Below, one piece after another: positions 1 through 7,187 of a stretch of DNA of 64,000 bases (position 1 is the stretch's first letter; every line of letters starts with the position of its first letter). The DNA comes from Pseudomonas sp. UBA1879 (GTDB lineage: Bacteria; Pseudomonadota; Gammaproteobacteria; Pseudomonadales; Pseudomonadaceae), in contig NZ_DDHJ01000016.1 of NCBI RefSeq assembly GCF_002338065.1, forward strand, positions 62,001 to 126,000. Reading direction: 5' to 3'. The notes beneath the pieces were generated by a model that made no database searches, was not told the origin of the DNA, and saw nothing but the letters and a program-made list of their open reading frames with translations. Position numbers and translations under genes: made by a program.

Positions 1-110
1 TGTACGATTTCTCGCCCGACTGCGTATTGATGGTGCTGGCCGATAATCTGTACGACGAAGCCGATTACGTCAGGGACTACGAGACTTTCCTGCAGATGGT
101 TCAGGAGTGA
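1..110 (+). CDS. fdtA: Sugar 3,4-ketoisomerase, FdtA/WxcM-like, C-terminal fragment
   Basis: Only the last 35 codons are present, read in frame from base 3; the gene is cut by the window edge. The fragment contains YDFSPDCVLMVLADNLYDE followed by an ADYVRDY segment, the typical C-terminus of cupin-fold FdtA/QdtA/WxcM enzymes. These isomerise dTDP-4-keto-6-deoxy-glucose to the 3-keto sugar. The next gene is the aminotransferase that usually acts on this product, so the pair should supply a dTDP-3-amino-3,6-dideoxyhexose (Fuc3N or Qui3N) for a surface polysaccharide. Which epimer is made cannot be decided from this fragment. Confidence 0.8.
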   Translation, partial: YDFSPDCVLMVLADNLYDEADYVRDYETFLQMVQE

Positions 111-155
111 CGGGGTTGTTCCGGTCCTGAGCGCTGCGCTTTACGAGGTTTACTG

Positions 156-1283
156 ATGGATATCCCGTTTCTCGACTTGAAAGCGGTCAATCACGAATAC
201 GCCGACGAATTGAAAGCGGCCTGCGCGCGAGTCATCGATTCGGGCTGGTACATCGGTGGTACGGAGCTGGCCCGATTCGAAGCCGCGTTTGCCGAGTATT
301 GCGGCGTGCCGTTCGCAATCGGCACCGGCAATGGCCTGGATGCACTGGTGTTGGTGCTGCGGGCCTGGAAAGAGCAGGGCAAGCTCAAAGCGGGAGACGA
401 AGTGATCGTTCCCGCCAACACCTTCATCGCCACGGTCTCGGCGGTGACCGAAACCGGGCTGATGCCGGTGCTGGTGGATATCGACCCTGCCACCCACAAC
501 CTAGATTGCGCGGCGGTCGAAGCTGCAATCACGCCGAACACCCGCGTGCTTCTGCCGGTTCACCTGTACGGGCAATTGGCCCCGATGCCACAGCTCATGG
601 CACTGGCCGCACGCCACGAACTGCTGGTGCTGGAGGACTGCGCGCAGGCGCACGGCGCTCAGTTGGACGGCCGCAAAGCCGGTCATTGGGGGCATGCGGC
701 CGCATTCAGCTTTTATCCTGGTAAGAACCTCGGCGCGCTGGGCGACGGCGGTGCGGTCGTCACCTCGGACGAAGCGCTGGCACGCTTGGTCAGGGCCTTG
801 GGCAACTACGGCTCCAGCGTCAAATACCAGCATGACTACCCGGGTGTTAACAGCCGGCTGGACGAAATTCAGGCTGCCATGCTCTCGGTCAAACTGTCGC
901 ATCTGGACGCTGATGCCGAGCGCCGTCGGCAAGTGGCGGAGCGCTATCTGAGCGCGGTGAGCAATCCGTTGATCGGCTTGCCCACTATCACTGAACGCGC
1001 CGCCCACGTCTGGCACCTGTTCGTGGTCGAATGCGCCGAGCGCGACGCCTTGAAAGAGCATCTTGCGCAACGGGGGATTCAGACCGCCATCCACTATCCC
1101 CTGCCGATCCCGGCCCACGCGCCTTACCAAACGTTGAAACTGAGCCCGGCGATGGAAGCTGCAGGGCTGCATGAGCGGATTCTTTCACTGCCGATCTACC
1201 CAACGTTGAGCGCCGAGGCACAGAACCGGATCGTGGCTGCGCTCAATGAATTCACGATGGAGCATAAGGCCCCCCACGGATGA
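156..1283 (+). CDS. fdtB: DegT/DnrJ/EryC1/StrS sugar aminotransferase, FdtB-like
   Basis: This 375-aa PLP enzyme has the full length of the DegT/DnrJ/EryC1 family. Visible landmarks are the glycine-rich substrate region (GTGNGLDAL, about residue 56), the ED-CAQAHGA stretch (about 160-168) and the PLP lysine in FSFYPGKNLGALGDGG (K at about 190). After FdtA it should transaminate dTDP-3-keto-6-deoxyhexose to the 3-amino sugar with glutamate. An AGG-containing ribosome site about 8 bases upstream supports ATG 156. The stop overlaps the next start by 4 bases (ATGA), so the two are translationally coupled. The 3-amino specificity is inferred from the neighbour; the family assignment is firm. Confidence 0.88.
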   Translation: MDIPFLDLKAVNHEYADELKAACARVIDSGWYIGGTELARFEAAFAEYCGVPFAIGTGNGLDALVLVLRAWKEQGKLKAGDEVIVPANTFIATVSAVTETGLMPVLVDIDPATHNLDCAAVEAAITPNTRVLLPVHLYGQLAPMPQLMALAARHELLVLEDCAQAHGAQLDGRKAGHWGHAAAFSFYPGKNLGALGDGGAVVTSDEALARLVRALGNYGSSVKYQHDYPGVNSRLDEIQAAMLSVKLSHLDADAERRRQVAERYLSAVSNPLIGLPTITERAAHVWHLFVVECAERDALKEHLAQRGIQTAIHYPLPIPAHAPYQTLKLSPAMEAAGLHERILSLPIYPTLSAEAQNRIVAALNEFTMEHKAPHG

Positions 1284-2338
1284 AGAATCAGCACTTCGCA
1301 CAAGTCGCTTTTTTTGTGCACGCCGCCGAAATGTTCAACCACTACCAGCCAGTGTGGCGCCTGCTGGGAGACGAGGCGTTCGACATCGTGCTCCATGGCA
1401 CCGACCACGAACGGCATGACAGCCGGGTACTGGCCGAACAGGCCGGTTATCGCTGCTTCGACAGTGAGGCGGTGATCGAGGCAGGGCAGTGTTATGACAT
1501 CGTGGTATCCAACCACAGCATGTACCACCATCTCGATCAGCCCCTCATCCACGTGCTGGGCCATCGTCGCGTGCGGTTCATGTATGCCTTGGGCAAGGCC
1601 CGGCATAACTTTTCCGACTGGAACAGCCACTACGACCTGATCCTCTGTTTCGGCCCGTGGCAGGCGCAACGCTTGAAGGATTGCTGCGACGCGGTGACGT
1701 TCCAGATGGGTTATCCGCGTTACGACGAGTATTTCAGGCAGCCCGCGTTGATTGGCGCGCAGCCGCCCGGGCTCTCGCTGGACCCGGCGAAGAAAACCGT
1801 GCTCTGGCTGCCGACCTGGATGGAGCTGTCGTCCATCAGCCGTTTCGCCGACGCCATGTTTGCCCTGTGCGCTGAGTACAACGTCATCGTGAAAACGCAC
1901 CCGCTGTCGGTCGAGGCCGAGCCCGAGGTGTTGGCGATCCTGGATCAGTACGCGTTCACGGCGGTGATCACCACGGTGTACGACAATCTGGCGCTGTTCC
2001 GCTGCGCCGATTACGTGGTCTCCGACTACGGCGGAACCCCGTTCGGCGCGCTGTATCTGGACAAAAACCTGCTGCTGTTGAACGTCCCGGACGCCGAGTC
2101 CGATGCCCTGACGGGCGATGATTCGCCCGATATTCTGCTGCGCGAAGAGATTGTCAATGTTGACGAACACGCGCGTTGGAGCTTGCCCGAGCTGCTGGCC
2201 GACGACGCGCTGTGGGCTGCGCAGGCGAAGGTCCGGCAGCGTCTGCGCCACACGTACTTCGTGAACAGCTACGGGTTTTCCGCCGAGATGGCGGTGATGG
2301 CGCTGTGCAACATCGAAACGTTACTCACGCAAGGGTAG
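1280..2338 (+). CDS. TagB/TagF-type CDP-glycerol glycerophosphotransferase family protein
   Basis: This 352-aa protein shows the hallmarks of the CDP-glycerol glycerophosphotransferase (TagB/TagF/SpsB) fold. The nucleotide-binding half has a VLWLPTW strand (about 173-179), K205-T-H207-P and the S248-D-Y-G-G-T-P-F-G loop followed by a LYLDKNLLLL strand. Family members move a phosphoryl-linked group from a CDP carrier to a hydroxyl. No glycerol-3-phosphate cytidylyltransferase (TagD) is in the window, while the surrounding genes make a CDP-phosphoramidate. It is therefore a reasonable candidate for the enzyme that transfers phosphoramidate to the glycan, but this is inference. Glycerophosphate transfer with CDP-glycerol made elsewhere is the alternative. 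No signal peptide or membrane helix is evident. Confidence 0.72.
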   Translation: MKNQHFAQVAFFVHAAEMFNHYQPVWRLLGDEAFDIVLHGTDHERHDSRVLAEQAGYRCFDSEAVIEAGQCYDIVVSNHSMYHHLDQPLIHVLGHRRVRFMYALGKARHNFSDWNSHYDLILCFGPWQAQRLKDCCDAVTFQMGYPRYDEYFRQPALIGAQPPGLSLDPAKKTVLWLPTWMELSSISRFADAMFALCAEYNVIVKTHPLSVEAEPEVLAILDQYAFTAVITTVYDNLALFRCADYVVSDYGGTPFGALYLDKNLLLLNVPDAESDALTGDDSPDILLREEIVNVDEHARWSLPELLADDALWAAQAKVRQRLRHTYFVNSYGFSAEMAVMALCNIETLLTQG

Positions 2339-2343
2339 AGATC

Positions 2344-2865
2344 ATGGTCATTTGGCTGGTCGGCCTGTCCGGCGCCGGGAAAACCACTCTGGGGAAGGCC
2401 CTGTACGCCAGCCTGAAACAGGAGCGTCCGCACACCGTTTTCGTCGATGGTGACGAAGTCCGGGCGCTGTTTCGTCATGATCAACGCCCAGACGCTTACA
2501 CCCTCGCCGGGCGACGCATCAATGCCGAGCGTATTCAGGCGCTGTGCGGCTGGCTCGACAATCAGGGTATCGATGTCGTCTGTTGCATCCTCTCGATGTT
2601 TCAGGACATCAGTGACGAAAACCGTCAGCGCTTTTCCGACTACCGCGAAGTGTTCGTCGACGTACCGCTCGACACCTTGATCGAACGCGATGACAAAGGC
2701 CTTTACCAGTCCGCTCTGCGCGGTGAGCGCGAGCATGTGGTGGGCGTCGATATCGAATACCGGCCTCCTGTGGCGCCGGACCTGATCGTGCATAACAGCC
2801 AACGGCTGCAAGACTTGCCTGGTTATGTGGCGCAGATCCGGCAGATCAGCGGGTACGCTTCGTGA
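2344..2865 (+). CDS. APS-kinase-like kinase, probable cytidine diphosphoramidate kinase (Cj1415-like)
   Basis: A 173-aa P-loop kinase of the adenylylsulfate kinase fold: Walker A GLSGAGKTT (7-15), DGDEVR (35-40), a RRINAER segment (57-63) and ERDDKGLYQSALRGE (114-128), the lid region of CysC. The usual ISPYR-type strand is replaced by CILSMFQ (81-87), so it is a diverged paralogue. It is remote from sulfate assimilation genes and sits with homologues of Cj1416, Cj1417 and Cj1418. In C. jejuni the matching CysC paralogue Cj1415 phosphorylates the 3'-OH of cytidine diphosphoramidate. I infer the same role here. ATG 2344 is used because the open frame upstream overlaps the previous gene. Confidence 0.75.
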   Translation: MVIWLVGLSGAGKTTLGKALYASLKQERPHTVFVDGDEVRALFRHDQRPDAYTLAGRRINAERIQALCGWLDNQGIDVVCCILSMFQDISDENRQRFSDYREVFVDVPLDTLIERDDKGLYQSALRGEREHVVGVDIEYRPPVAPDLIVHNSQRLQDLPGYVAQIRQISGYAS

Positions 2866-3425
2866 GCGTGAATTACCCCTACAGCGAGGGCGATTTGCTG
2901 AAAGATCCGCAGACGTATCGCTACGCCAGTTTTCAAGGCGAGGCGTTCGTCGACGCGTGGCAGGCGTCACGCCAGGCGGCTCAGCGTGCGTTGCCAGCAC
3001 CCGCGCAGATGCCGCTGAACGCCAGGCCCGACAGCGATTGCACCGACAGCGTCGCGTGGCTGGCGCGAATTTGCCTCAGCTTGCGCGACGGCCGTGTCGA
3101 TGAAAAGACGCCTGCGTCGTATTGGCTGCCCCGGCTGCTGAAAAAGTTCGAAGTGAGCAAGCGGCTGTTCGCCGGCTATGAATTGGCCGCGCCCCATCGC
3201 GCATTGCCAGGCAGCGACTGTCTGGCGCTGCGCCCTTATCTTTTGCTGGCCGAAGCAATGATCCACGGCTGGCGCACTCAGCGGGCCGGTTATTACCTCA
3301 GCGGGCTGCTCAAACTTTCAGACACCCTCGTCTCCCAGCGAGCCCGCCTGCACAACGAAGAAGCCGCGCAGCTGGCGTGGATTCTGGAGCAGGAACGGCA
3401 ATTGATCGCGGAGCTGCGCCCATGA
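2862..3425 (+). CDS. Unknown 187-aa protein of the phosphoramidate/polysaccharide cluster
   Basis: I do not recognise this family. The start is GTG 2862, overlapping the kinase stop, and its own end overlaps the next ATG by 4 bases, so it is a coupled member of the operon. The protein is soluble by inspection, with no signal peptide and no long hydrophobic segment. It appears mostly helical, with two Cys in the DSDC contexts near residues 54 and 111, a central basic stretch (LPRLLKKFEVSKRLF) and an E/Q-rich C-terminal helix. Its position between the putative kinase and the formyltransferase suggests a role in making or transferring the modification. A transferase or accessory subunit are possibilities that the sequence alone does not separate. 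Confidence 0.7.
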   Translation: MSVNYPYSEGDLLKDPQTYRYASFQGEAFVDAWQASRQAAQRALPAPAQMPLNARPDSDCTDSVAWLARICLSLRDGRVDEKTPASYWLPRLLKKFEVSKRLFAGYELAAPHRALPGSDCLALRPYLLLAEAMIHGWRTQRAGYYLSGLLKLSDTLVSQRARLHNEEAAQLAWILEQERQLIAELRP

Positions 3426-4156
3426 CCTCGCCGACACTGGTGTTGCTGTGCGCGCGAACAGCCCGCTCGGTGGCGTATCTGCAAGCCTTGCATCTAGCGG
3501 GGGTCGTGCCGGATCAGATCGTGGTGTATGGCCAGTCGGGCTCTGCCTTGCAGATCGACCGAGCGTGGCAGGGCGTCGCGATCGATGGCCTGTTTCTGCC
3601 GGACCTGCGCGAAGACGTGACGACGTGCCTTGCGCGTCTGGGCTGGCGCCATGAGGTTTGCGCGGCAGCGTCATTGGACGACCCCGCCTTGGTGGCCACC
3701 GTCGAAGCGGCCGCGCCGGATGTGCTGGTCTACTCCGGGTACGGCGGTCAGCTCGTCCCGCCGACGCTGCTGCAACGTTGCCCGGTCTTGCACATTCATT
3801 CAGGGTGGCTGCCGGACTACCGTGGCAGCACGACGATCTATTATCAGATCCTCGAACAGCGTCAGTGTGCCGCCAGCGCGTTGTTGCTCAACGAGACCAT
3901 CGACACCGGCCCGGTGCTGGCGCGCAAGGTGTACCCGCTGCCGCCTGCCGGGTTGGATGTCGATTACGTCTACGACAATGCCATTCGTGCCGACCTGCTG
4001 GTGGCGGTTCTCGTTCGCTGGCGCTCGAACCCGGCCAGCCTGCAACCCCTGACCGCGCCGGAGCTGGATCACGAAATGCCGCCGTATTTCATCATTCATC
4101 CGCTGCTCAAGCATCTGGCCTTGCTCGCAGTCGATCAGCAGGAGCCCACCCCATGA
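3422..4156 (+). CDS. Formyltransferase-fold protein with altered catalytic Asn
   Basis: A 244-aa single-domain protein of the formyl_trans_N family. The active-site strand reads VLHIHSGWLPDYRG (122-135) and is followed by ETIDTGPVLARK (158-169). The catalytic triad of the family is Asn-His-Asp. Here H126 and D161 are present, but the Asn position is H124. In an amino-sugar locus such enzymes N-formylate dTDP-3-amino or 4-amino sugars from N10-formyl-tetrahydrofolate, so it could make an N-formyl Fuc3N/Qui3N. The Asn-to-His change and its place next to the glutamine kinase leave room for another acyl or carbamoyl chemistry. Both ends overlap neighbours by 4 bases. Confidence 0.7.
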   Translation: MTSPTLVLLCARTARSVAYLQALHLAGVVPDQIVVYGQSGSALQIDRAWQGVAIDGLFLPDLREDVTTCLARLGWRHEVCAAASLDDPALVATVEAAAPDVLVYSGYGGQLVPPTLLQRCPVLHIHSGWLPDYRGSTTIYYQILEQRQCAASALLLNETIDTGPVLARKVYPLPPAGLDVDYVYDNAIRADLLVAVLVRWRSNPASLQPLTAPELDHEMPPYFIIHPLLKHLALLAVDQQEPTP

Positions 4157-6543
4157 CGGCGCCCCGCGACAGCGTGCCGTTCGGCACCAAATCCGAAACG
4201 CTCAAGCGCCTGCAACCGTTGGTTCGCTGCTCGCGGATCTTGCCGCTGCACTTTTTCACGGCTGTCGAGTGGCGTCAGGATCGTTCGTCGGTACTAGCCG
4301 CGATCGGGCGTTTGGAGCACGGCGGGAGCGTGATCGTGCGCAGCAGTGCGAAGGGTGAGGACGGCGCCGCCAGTTCCATGGCGGGAGCGTTCACCAGTTG
4401 CCTGAATGTCGACGCCACGAGCAGCGACGAAGTGGGCGCAGCCATCGATCAGGTTATCGCGTCGTTTGCCGGGCATCTTTCGGATGGCAATCAGGTGCTG
4501 GTCCAGCCAATGTTGACCGACACGCAGATGAGCGGCGTGGTCATGACCTATGACCTCGAACATGGCGCGCCGTATTACGTGCTCAATTACGACGACGAAA
4601 GTGGCCAGACCGATACCATCACCGGCGGCGTCGGCATCCACAAAACCGTGCTGATCTACCGTGACACAGCGCTGCAGTCCGTGCATTCGGCGCGTATTCA
4701 GGCGGTCGTTCAGGCCTGTCGCGAACTGGAAACCCTCTGCGGGCGGGTGCCCCTGGACATTGAGTTCGCGGTCGATCGCCAGCAGCAGGTGTACGTCTTG
4801 CAAGTGCGGCGCATCACCCTGAGCAACACCTGGCACCCGGTGACCGAGCGTCGCGTGGCCCGCCAGCTTGAACATGTGCGCGAGTTTCTGGGGCGTCGTC
4901 TCGCGCCGCAACCGCAGTTGTACGGCGAGCGCACGGTGCTGGGGGTCATGCCTGACTGGAACCCGGCAGAAATCATCGGCACCACCCCCCGCCCGCTGGC
5001 TGCCTCGCTCTACCGCCGACTGGTGACCGATGCCACCTGGCGCGAGGCGCGGGGTCGCATGGGCTATTACGCGCCTCCTCATCAGGCGCTGATGGTGACC
5101 TTGGGGCATCACCCTTACATCGACGTGCGTTGCAGCTTCAACTCGTTTTTACCGGACGGGATGGCCCCGGCGATCAGCGAGAAGCTGGTCAACGCCTGGC
5201 TGGATCGTTTGCAAAACAACCCGGAATGGCACGACAAAGTGGAGTTCGAGATCGTGCCCACTTGCCTGGACTTTACGTTCGATGCCGATTTCTCCTCGCG
5301 TTATGCGAACGTTCTGACATCGGACGAGCGCGCTGCCTATCGCATTGCGCTCGACGCGTTGACCCGACGTGCCCTCTTGGGGGAAGGCGACGGCGCGCTG
5401 GACCGCGCGCTGGCGCAGGTGCATGAGCGAGAGCGAGAGCAGCAACGGCGCTCGCTCGACGATGCGCATGCCAGCCTTGAGAATGTGGCGCGTCTGCTTA
5501 GCGAATGCCGTGATCAGGGCACACTGCAATTTGCCGTCGTGGCCCGCCATGGCTTCATCGCCGAGGCCCTGCTGCGCTCGGCCAGCCGCCGTGGCGCGCT
5601 CAGCCCTGAACGTCTGCAAGCGTGGAAACACTCCATCGAAACCGTCACCACCGAACTGACCGGGCAGTACGCCGCCGCCTGCGTGGACAGCGAAAGGCTA
5701 CCGGGGTTTTTGGCGAGCTTTGGTCATCTGCGTCCCGGCACCTATGAAATCACTTCGCTTCGCTATGACGAGCGCACCGATTTGTTCGCTGCCGAGCCGC
5801 TGCATCAGGTCGAATCGCATCAGACCGTATCGACCTTCGAGCTGAGCGTCGATGAACGCCAGGCATTGCAGGCATTGCTCGATGAACAGGGATGGCCGTT
5901 GTCGCCTGACGCGCTGCTGGCCTACGCCAACCGCGCCATTCAGGCCCGGGAGTACGTCAAGCTGATCTTCACCCGCGATCTGTCCGACGCGCTGAATCAG
6001 CTGGTCGCCTGGGGTGGTCGGGTCGGCTTGGCGCGAGAGGATTTGTCGTTCCTGACCATCGACGGGTTGCTGGACACCCTCAGCGTGCCATTGATGGACG
6101 ATCTCGACCGCATCCTGCTCGACCGCGCCACTCAGGCCCGCAACAGTTACGAGCAAGGTTTGATGCTGAAGCTTGGGCACCTGATCGCTGACATTGACGA
6201 CATCGTGGTGGTGCCGCTGCACCGCAGCCTGCCGAATTTCGTCACCCAGAAGCACATCGAAGCCCCTGGCGTGCAGCTGCAACAGGATTCGCCCGCCTCG
6301 ACCTCGCTGCGGGGCAAGATCGTTTGCATCGAAAACGCCGATCCCGGTTACGACTGGGTCTTCACCCGAGGCATCGCCGGGTTGGTCACTCAATACGGCG
6401 GGGCGAATTCGCACATGGCGATACGCTGTGCCGAGTTTGGTATTCCCGCTGCCATCGGCTGCGGTGCGCAGCTGTTCAATCGACTGGTGCGCAGCCCGCG
6501 CATCGCCCTCGACTGCCGCGACCAAACCCTGCGCCCGGTGTAA
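4153..6543 (+). CDS. PEP-synthase-like enzyme, probable L-glutamine kinase (Cj1418-like)
   Basis: A 796-aa enzyme built like PEP synthase or rifampicin phosphotransferase. An N-terminal ATP-grasp domain carries IVRSSAKGED (61-70), LDIEF (201-205) and LQVRR (216-220). A long middle domain follows, then a C-terminal phosphohistidine swivel domain with GGANSHMAIRCAEFGIPAAIG (catalytic His at 754). It lacks the PEP/pyruvate-binding barrel, so it is not PEP synthase. C. jejuni Cj1418 has this layout and length and phosphorylates the amide nitrogen of L-glutamine with ATP, giving AMP and phosphate. The next two genes match Cj1417 and Cj1416 in the same order. Start ATG 4153 overlaps the formyltransferase stop; a longer open frame upstream is a shadow. 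Confidence 0.8.
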   Translation: MTAPRDSVPFGTKSETLKRLQPLVRCSRILPLHFFTAVEWRQDRSSVLAAIGRLEHGGSVIVRSSAKGEDGAASSMAGAFTSCLNVDATSSDEVGAAIDQVIASFAGHLSDGNQVLVQPMLTDTQMSGVVMTYDLEHGAPYYVLNYDDESGQTDTITGGVGIHKTVLIYRDTALQSVHSARIQAVVQACRELETLCGRVPLDIEFAVDRQQQVYVLQVRRITLSNTWHPVTERRVARQLEHVREFLGRRLAPQPQLYGERTVLGVMPDWNPAEIIGTTPRPLAASLYRRLVTDATWREARGRMGYYAPPHQALMVTLGHHPYIDVRCSFNSFLPDGMAPAISEKLVNAWLDRLQNNPEWHDKVEFEIVPTCLDFTFDADFSSRYANVLTSDERAAYRIALDALTRRALLGEGDGALDRALAQVHEREREQQRRSLDDAHASLENVARLLSECRDQGTLQFAVVARHGFIAEALLRSASRRGALSPERLQAWKHSIETVTTELTGQYAAACVDSERLPGFLASFGHLRPGTYEITSLRYDERTDLFAAEPLHQVESHQTVSTFELSVDERQALQALLDEQGWPLSPDALLAYANRAIQAREYVKLIFTRDLSDALNQLVAWGGRVGLAREDLSFLTIDGLLDTLSVPLMDDLDRILLDRATQARNSYEQGLMLKLGHLIADIDDIVVVPLHRSLPNFVTQKHIEAPGVQLQQDSPASTSLRGKIVCIENADPGYDWVFTRGIAGLVTQYGGANSHMAIRCAEFGIPAAIGCGAQLFNRLVRSPRIALDCRDQTLRPV

Positions 6544-6548
6544 GCCCC

Positions 6549-7181
6549 ATGAAAAAAATCGGCATCACCCTGCGTCAATCGTCGCCCTCGGGCTATCACG
6601 AACCCCGCGATAGCCTGGCGCGGGACTGGTATTGCTTCTTCGACGCATTGGGCGCGGGTCATCACTGGTTGCTGTTGCCCAATCTTGGCGAGCAAACCGT
6701 GGCCTACGCCCAGCGGCAGGGGGTTGAAGCCGTCATTTTCAGCGGCGGCGACGACATCGGCAGCGACCCGGTGCGAGACGTCACCGAGCAGGCGTTGCTG
6801 TCGCATTGCATCGCTGAACGCTGGCCGGTTCTGGGCGTCTGTCGGGGGCTGCAGTTGATTCAATTGCAGTTCGGCGGGCAGTTGACCGATGCTAATCGCG
6901 CACTGCATGTCGCTCAGCGCCATCGCCTCATCCCTGCGCCCGAGAGCCTGGTGCTGCCCTGGCACGACGACCGGCAGCCGCGCATGGTCAATTCGTTTCA
7001 TGGCAATCGTCTGGCCGACCCCGTTCCTGAGCCTTTGCAGGTCTGGGCCCGCGATGAGCAGGGCGCTTGCGAAGCGTTGGTGCATGGCAGCGAAAAAATC
7101 GCCGGGATCATGTGGCATCCCGAGCGCGAAGCCACCCTTAGCGAGCCCGATCGGCAACTGTGCCGTTGGCTGTTTGAGTGA
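6549..7181 (+). CDS. Class-I glutamine amidotransferase fold hydrolase, probable gamma-glutamyl-CDP-amidate hydrolase (Cj1417-like)
   Basis: A 210-aa stand-alone glutamine amidotransferase domain of the peptidase C26 type. The nucleophile is in LGVCRGLQLIQ (C98) and the partners are in IMWHPERE (H190, E192); FSGGDD (64-69) forms the oxyanion side. It has no synthetase partner domain and is not next to GABA or putrescine genes. It lies between the glutamine kinase and the nucleotidyltransferase, exactly as Cj1417 does in C. jejuni. There it cleaves CDP-L-glutamine (the gamma-glutamyl-CDP-amidate) to L-glutamate and cytidine diphosphoramidate. The same reaction is inferred here. The gaps are 5 bases to the previous stop and 6 bases to the next start. 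Confidence 0.78.
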   Translation: MKKIGITLRQSSPSGYHEPRDSLARDWYCFFDALGAGHHWLLLPNLGEQTVAYAQRQGVEAVIFSGGDDIGSDPVRDVTEQALLSHCIAERWPVLGVCRGLQLIQLQFGGQLTDANRALHVAQRHRLIPAPESLVLPWHDDRQPRMVNSFHGNRLADPVPEPLQVWARDEQGACEALVHGSEKIAGIMWHPEREATLSEPDRQLCRWLFE

Positions 7182-7187
7182 GTCGAC

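Noticed and set aside
1280..2338. Teichoic acid synthesis gene
   Set aside because: Gram-negative context and no tagD-type gene; kept only as family membership.
2344..2865. Sulfate-assimilation adenylylsulfate kinase (CysC)
   Set aside because: The fold fits, but the CysC loop ISPYR is replaced, and no sulfate genes are nearby; the neighbours point to the Cj1415-like role.
3658..4152. 165-residue N-terminal extension of the glutamine-kinase-like frame
   Set aside because: Arg/Gly-rich shadow of the formyltransferase gene; the family N-terminus starts at ATG 4153.
4153..6543. Phosphoenolpyruvate synthase
   Set aside because: The C-terminal PEP/pyruvate barrel is missing and the order with the amidotransferase and nucleotidyltransferase matches the glutamine kinase cluster.
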